Under the pieces are notes generated by a model. It ran no database searches and was not told the origin of the DNA. It saw nothing but the letters and a program-made list of their open reading frames with translations. The translations under genes were made by a program, and so were the position numbers. From a virus, in IMG/VR virus record IMGVR_UViG_3300032238_000350, positions 1 through 35,235 of that record: a stretch of DNA of 35,235 bases, one strand, 5' to 3'. Below, in pieces: positions 31,421 to 35,235 of this stretch (the stretch's first letter is position 1; every line of letters begins with the position of its first letter).

Positions 31421-32148
31421 CATACGATGTTTCAAAACTAGACCCAATCAAGAGGCATTGGCTTCTTCGTGGGGCTAACATTCCTCGCCGTTTTATCGGC
31501 ATGGAACCAGCTGACATCATTGCAACTACAGGAGAGTTTCCTGAAGAGATTGATGTTTGGCTAGAACAAGTTATTGACAGTAAAGTAATCAAGCAAATCG
31601 GTGGGCTGGGTATGACTGGTGTTGGTTTGTTGTTTGATGGTGGTCCAGGTCTTGGAAAGACAACACATGCTGTTGTAACTCTTATGGAGCTTATTCGTAA
31701 TCTTCCAGATAATGAAGACACTGCCAGGGATATTCTTGCTATGAATCCTGAAACCTTTGGTATGCAGTCTCGCCCTATCTACTACATGACTTTCCCAGAG
31801 TTTCTATCTCGCAAGAAAGCAATCATCGATGCAGAAGGTGAGCTTCGCAAAGAGCTTTATCGTGAAATGGAGGGGTTCCATGGTCGTGCAAAAGAAGACT
31901 GGTTGAATGTTCGTGTCCTTGTTTTAGATGACCTAGGAAAGGAATACGGCTCAACTTATAACGACAGTTCATTTGACGAGATTCTCCGTTCCCGCTATGA
32001 TAAAGCCCTACCAACAATCATCACTACAAACGTTAAGCGTGAAGATTGGACGGCACAGTATGGGGCAGCAATGGGTTCATTTGCTCATGAAGCATTTACT
32101 CGTGTTCGTATTGATGGTCAAGACCTACGTAAAAACAAAGGAAAATAA
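31417..32148 (+). CDS. DnaC/IstB-like AAA+ ATPase (putative helicase loader)
   Basis: The 243-residue product has a Walker A motif at Gly75-Thr82 (GGPGLGKT), a Walker B at about 167-174 (VLVLDDLG), and a sensor-1-like TIITTN at about 200-205. Around residue 185 SFDEILRSRYDKALP is typical of DnaC-type loaders. These proteins load the replicative helicase at a fork or origin. A DnaB-like helicase lies about 700 bases downstream, supporting the role. An IstB-like transposition helper is unlikely because no transposase is near. Confidence 0.85.
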   Translation: MTYDVSKLDPIKRHWLLRGANIPRRFIGMEPADIIATTGEFPEEIDVWLEQVIDSKVIKQIGGLGMTGVGLLFDGGPGLGKTTHAVVTLMELIRNLPDNEDTARDILAMNPETFGMQSRPIYYMTFPEFLSRKKAIIDAEGELRKELYREMEGFHGRAKEDWLNVRVLVLDDLGKEYGSTYNDSSFDEILRSRYDKALPTIITTNVKREDWTAQYGAAMGSFAHEAFTRVRIDGQDLRKNKGK

Positions 32149-32149
32149 A

Positions 32150-32455
32150 ATGAATGAAAAATGGCGTACAGTACAAATCTTTCTAGATTCAAAAGAGTTT
32201 CAAATCTATGAAGTTGAGATTAATCCAGAAGTACAGGGCAGTAAAGGAATCAGGTGTAATTGCAGTATGTTTAAACTAACAAGGGGTTGTAAACATGCAA
32301 CTTTTATTCAAAAATCAATGACTAAGAATAAAGGGCACTATTCAGTACAGGTACCTAATAATGTAGATAATGAAGAAGTTATAAACGCTATGGATAATGC
32401 TAAAGATTTCCGTGATTTTATAATTCGTAATGCAAAAATTGAGGTAATTAAATAA
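32150..32455 (+). CDS. SWIM zinc-finger protein, 101 aa
   Basis: ATG at 32150 gives MNEKWRTVQIFLDSKEFQIY. A reading from 31973 overlaps the ATPase gene and is not favoured. Residues 36-49 contain Cys36-x-Cys38, Cys47-x-His49 (IRCNCSMFKLTRGCKHATFI), matching the SWIM zinc-finger rule C-x-C-x(n)-C-x-H. SWIM domains bind DNA or proteins and occur in recombination and chromatin factors. The small size and place between the loader and helicase suggest a DNA-replication helper. The role is not established. Confidence 0.75.
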   Translation: MNEKWRTVQIFLDSKEFQIYEVEINPEVQGSKGIRCNCSMFKLTRGCKHATFIQKSMTKNKGHYSVQVPNNVDNEEVINAMDNAKDFRDFIIRNAKIEVIK

Positions 32456-32871
32456 TGAGGGGCGGAGATATTTCAAATGAAACTCCGCCACGTATCATCG
32501 TAGTAATCGACGTTGTGGCTGAATCGGAGATTGAAGAAACACGCAAGTTTCTGAAATCTTCGGTTGGTCGCAAAGTCAAGAAATTAAACAACTCTGCTTT
32601 ATCCCATTTATGGATACTAGCTAACAAATACGGCCTTTCAGTAGAGCTGGCTGGATTTGAATCTGATAACTGGACACAAGAGCACCTAGACGCAGTTATG
32701 GATAAACTTGACAGACGGGGAGGAAACCCGTTTAATTATGCTGAGTTATATATCGACATAGATGACTTTATTTCTGAGTTACCTTATCGTGCTAACTTAA
32801 AAGGCGTAATAGATTTACGGAGTCGTGTTGCAAGATACGGTTCATGGGGTATAGAATTAGAAAACTTATAG
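32455..32871 (+). CDS. Unknown protein between SWIM and helicase genes
   Basis: The 138-residue product starts MRGGDISNETPPRIIVVIDV and has conserved-looking acidic patches near the C-terminus (NYAELYIDIDDFISELPYRA) followed by VIDLRSRVARYGSWG. No family is recognised. The V-I-D and Y-I-D-I-D-D elements could form a small metal site, but this is speculation. It overlaps the upstream stop by one base, and its end lies just before the helicase start with AGGAGG. Confidence 0.5.
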   Translation: MRGGDISNETPPRIIVVIDVVAESEIEETRKFLKSSVGRKVKKLNNSALSHLWILANKYGLSVELAGFESDNWTQEHLDAVMDKLDRRGGNPFNYAELYIDIDDFISELPYRANLKGVIDLRSRVARYGSWGIELENL

Positions 32872-32881
32872 GAGGCAAAAA

Positions 32882-34135
32882 TTGGCAGCAGATAATGAAT
32901 ATCGTTTAGTTAGTAAGGTTATTCTGGACCGGAACATTATTCCGGTCCTAGAACGTGGTATCAAAGACGACTGGATTGTAGATGATGACCTACGTCGTGT
33001 ATGGAAGTTTGTTCGTGAACACTACACCAACTATCGTGAGGTTCCAACAGCGGTAGCTGTAAACGACAACTTTCCTAACTTCAAAACTCTAGTTGTAGAG
33101 GACACTCTTGACTACTTGATTGACAAGATGGTTGAGTTCCGTCGTCGTACTCTGACTAGGAATGGTGTTGAAGATGTTGTTCTAGCATTGAACAGCAACG
33201 ACCACGAGAGCGCACTACTTGAAATGTCTCGCGCAATTGCTTTGGTTAATGACCAGGGTGTTATTGGAACTACCCACGTTGACTTGAGCAAGGACCCTGA
33301 CCGTCGTTGGGAAGAGTATGAGAACTTAATGAATGCTAAGATGCTTGGTGTTCCTACAGGTTTTGCAAAGATTGATGAGGCTACTGCTGGTCTGCAGGGC
33401 GGACAGTTGATTACTGTTATTGCTCCACCAAAGACTGGTAAGTCTCAGATTGCTTTACAGATGGCTATCAATGTTCACAATGCTGGACTTGTTCCTATGT
33501 TTCAGTCTTTTGAGATGAGCAACCACGAACAGTCTCAGCGTCACGATGCAATGCGTGCACATATTTCTGCTGGTCGTTTCCGTAGGGGTAAGTTGAACAC
33601 ATCTGAAGAAGACCGTCTAATTAAGTTGTATGACGCTATGAAGACTGAGCATCCGTTCCATCTGGTTGATGCTGTTAACGGTTTGACTGTTGATTCACTT
33701 ATCGCTAAGGCAGAGCAGCTAAAGCCGGACGTACTTTTTGTGGATGGTGTCTATTTGATGATGGACCAAGTGACCGGTGATGCAAACACTCCTCAGGCGT
33801 TGACGAATATTACTCGTGCGTTGAAGCGTGTGGCTCAGAAGTTGAACATTCCGGTTATCATTACAACACAAACATTGTTGTGGAAGATGAAGGGTGGCAA
33901 GGTGTCTGCGGATTCTATTGGTTATTCTTCTTCGTTCTTTCAGGACTCGGATGTTATTCTTGGTCTAGAGCCAGTTGAGGCCGATGATGAGATTCGTATT
34001 CTCAAAGTTGTTCAGGCTCGTAACTGCCCTCCATCTGAGACTTCGATTACTTGGAAGTGGGATACTGGTTGTTTCCACGATGAGTCTGCTGCTGGTTCTT
34101 GCAAATTTTGTACTCCTTGGTCAGGTAGATATTAA
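32882..34135 (+). CDS. DnaB-like replicative helicase (UUG start)
   Basis: The 417-residue product starts at TTG with AGGAGG six bases upstream. The N-terminal part (1-130) is helical as in DnaB. The RecA-like core runs from about 155: Walker A at 181-188 (APPKTGKS, with Ala in place of the first Gly), Glu211 (SFEMSN) as likely catalytic base, Walker B near 284-288 (VLFVDG), and TTQT near 328-331. It unwinds DNA ahead of the phage fork. The C-terminus has Cys397, His399, Cys407 and Cys410, which may bind zinc. A primase gene follows by one-base overlap. Confidence 0.9.
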   Translation: MAADNEYRLVSKVILDRNIIPVLERGIKDDWIVDDDLRRVWKFVREHYTNYREVPTAVAVNDNFPNFKTLVVEDTLDYLIDKMVEFRRRTLTRNGVEDVVLALNSNDHESALLEMSRAIALVNDQGVIGTTHVDLSKDPDRRWEEYENLMNAKMLGVPTGFAKIDEATAGLQGGQLITVIAPPKTGKSQIALQMAINVHNAGLVPMFQSFEMSNHEQSQRHDAMRAHISAGRFRRGKLNTSEEDRLIKLYDAMKTEHPFHLVDAVNGLTVDSLIAKAEQLKPDVLFVDGVYLMMDQVTGDANTPQALTNITRALKRVAQKLNIPVIITTQTLLWKMKGGKVSADSIGYSSSFFQDSDVILGLEPVEADDEIRILKVVQARNCPPSETSITWKWDTGCFHDESAAGSCKFCTPWSGRY

Positions 34136-35130
34136 TGTTTGTTGATGTTCTTTTAGTTCTTGACGCGCTTGGTATTGAGCATGACGAGCGTGGTGTAGAG
34201 TCACATGCGTTGTGTCCTATGCACCACGTTCGCACTGGCCGTGCAGATAACTCTCCATCTTGGTGGATTAACGTTGAGACTGGTATGCACATTTGTTTCT
34301 CTTGTGGTTACAAGGGCAATGTCTTTCAGTTAATTTGTGATGTCAACGAGTTCTACAAAAGTGTTTGGGGTACTGCAACTGAGTACGATTATACTGCTGC
34401 TAGGGTTTGGTTGTCTCAGGTTTCTGAGGTTCCTATTGAGAAGCTTCTGGAGATGGTTCAATCTTTGCCTAATCGTATTGAGGCTATTCCAAAACCTATC
34501 CCGATGTCTGAGTCTCGCCTAGCTGTATTTGTTGCTCCTCCTGCTGAAGAGTTAGCTAAACGTAATATTACTGCTGAGGCTGCTGAACAGTATGGTATTT
34601 TGTGGGATGACAAAAAGTCTAACTGGATTTTGCCTTTGCGTCATGCAGATGATTTGAAGCTTATGGGTTGGCAGGAGAAGGGTACGCTTCATCGTACATT
34701 CTTTAATCGCCCTACAGGATTACAGAAATCTAAAACATTATTTGGAATAGAAAAGCAGGTAGAAGATGTTGTTGTGGTTGTTGAGTCTCCCCTTGATTGT
34801 GCTCGTCTGGCTAGTATTGGAGTTACTGGAGCGGTGGCCATCTGTGGTTCGTCACTTTCAGAAGAGCAAGTAAAGCTTCTTAGGCGTTCAGATAAAATCA
34901 TTGCCGCTTTTGATAATGATGCTGCTGGGTATAAAGCTAATGAAGAGCTGAGGAAAATGGCTCGCAAATACGGTTTAAATCTGTTCTTTTTCAGCTATCC
35001 TAGAAGTGGAGCAAAAGACCCAGGTGAACTATCGGATGAAGAGATTCTTTGGGGATTAGCAGCCGCTAAATCGTCAATACTTGGAGAATCAGCTTATGTT
35101 CAAAGGGACACTAAAACCGTATCAGGTTGA
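34135..35130 (+). CDS. DnaG-type DNA primase
   Basis: The 331-residue product has a zinc-binding CHC2-like domain with Cys27, His30 (CPMHH), Cys54 and Cys57 (CFSC). The Toprim region includes Glu217 (VVESPLD) and Asp260, Asp262 (AFDNDAAG), which coordinate metal. It makes RNA primers for the lagging strand. The middle differs from bacterial primases, as in most phage primases. Glu codon use changes from mostly GAG before about 34690 to mostly GAA after it. It starts with a one-base overlap and overlaps the next gene by 35 bases. Confidence 0.9.
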   Translation: MFVDVLLVLDALGIEHDERGVESHALCPMHHVRTGRADNSPSWWINVETGMHICFSCGYKGNVFQLICDVNEFYKSVWGTATEYDYTAARVWLSQVSEVPIEKLLEMVQSLPNRIEAIPKPIPMSESRLAVFVAPPAEELAKRNITAEAAEQYGILWDDKKSNWILPLRHADDLKLMGWQEKGTLHRTFFNRPTGLQKSKTLFGIEKQVEDVVVVVESPLDCARLASIGVTGAVAICGSSLSEEQVKLLRRSDKIIAAFDNDAAGYKANEELRKMARKYGLNLFFFSYPRSGAKDPGELSDEEILWGLAAAKSSILGESAYVQRDTKTVSG

Positions 35131-35235
35131 GGCCGTTGAAAAGATGGTAAGCTCACAAAAAATACTTGTAGCTTATGAAATGGGTCTTGGTAAGACCCCT
35201 ATGACGATTGCTGCTATTGAAGAGTTCCGAGATAA
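35096..35235 (+). CDS. SNF2-type helicase, N-terminal part (3' truncated by window)
   Basis: ATG at 35096 with GGAGA eight bases upstream lies inside the end of the primase gene. The 46 visible residues contain LKPYQVEAVEKM, then ILVAYEMGLGKT and MTIAAIEE, the Q-motif and Walker A of SNF2/DEAD-like helicases. These proteins move on duplex DNA and are common in phage replication modules. The remainder is outside the window. Confidence 0.8.
   Translation, partial: MFKGTLKPYQVEAVEKMVSSQKILVAYEMGLGKTPMTIAAIEEFRD

Noticed and set aside
31973-32148. N-terminal extension of the SWIM protein
   Set aside because: It lies in another frame of the ATPase gene and lacks a ribosome site; ATG 32150 follows the ATPase stop.
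31417-32148. IstB-type transposition helper
   Set aside because: No transposase or inverted repeats are near, and helicase and primase genes follow.

Overview
This window is the structural half and the start of the replication region of a tailed phage with a contractile tail (a myovirus). The evidence is a tail sheath, tail tube, tape measure, gp25-like wedge, J-like wedge, gpD-like hub and OB-fold spike, all in canonical order. All genes recognised lie on the + strand and are very tightly packed. At least thirteen gene junctions are TAATG one-base overlaps and at least four are ATGA overlaps. The DNA is moderately AT-rich. The capsid, sheath and tube genes favour C-ending codons (TAC, AAC, GAC), as expected for highly expressed genes. 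No host marker, integrase, tRNA or CRISPR was seen. The overall style resembles environmental actinobacterial phages, but that host assignment is a weak inference.

Layout. (1) Head, 1-3449: end of the portal gene, a coiled-coil scaffold-like gene, the major capsid gene (N4-gp56-like HK97 fold), a post-capsid hairpin, a small head protein, then a strong rho-independent terminator at 3464-3510. (2) An adaptor-like gene and a cassette of five fibre or adhesin-like genes, 3568-9858, placed between head and neck genes rather than after the baseplate. (3) A connector-like gene, then a run of ten very small basic or cysteine-rich genes, 10471-12714, ending at a terminator (12736-12761). Three of these ten are only 42-49 codons long. 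One of the ten is an HNH endonuclease-like gene. (4) Neck and tail completion genes, sheath, tube, tail assembly chaperone with a probable +1 frameshift extension, and tape measure with an M23 peptidase domain, 12831-20702. (5) Baseplate, spike and fibre genes, 20705-30602, then a small membrane protein that may be a holin. (6) Replication, 30881-35235: an unknown protein, a DnaC/IstB-like ATPase, a SWIM zinc-finger protein, an unknown protein, a DnaB-like helicase, a DnaG-type primase and the start of a SNF2-type helicase that runs off the window.

How the genes work together. Portal, scaffold and capsid build the head. The 188, 103 and 226 aa proteins probably close the neck and tail. The sheath and tube polymerise on a baseplate nucleated by the gpD, gp25 and J-like proteins, with length set by the tape measure and its chaperone pair. 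The fibre proteins, Ig-like, FN3, carbohydrate-binding and C1q-like domains provide surface recognition. The ATPase, helicase and primase form a phage replisome.

The most unusual observations are the run of tiny lysine-rich genes, a beta-rich repeat module inserted in both the sheath and the J-like baseplate protein, the putative +1 slip site in the tail chaperone, a spike carrying a C1q-like head, and the fibre cassette inside the head-neck region.
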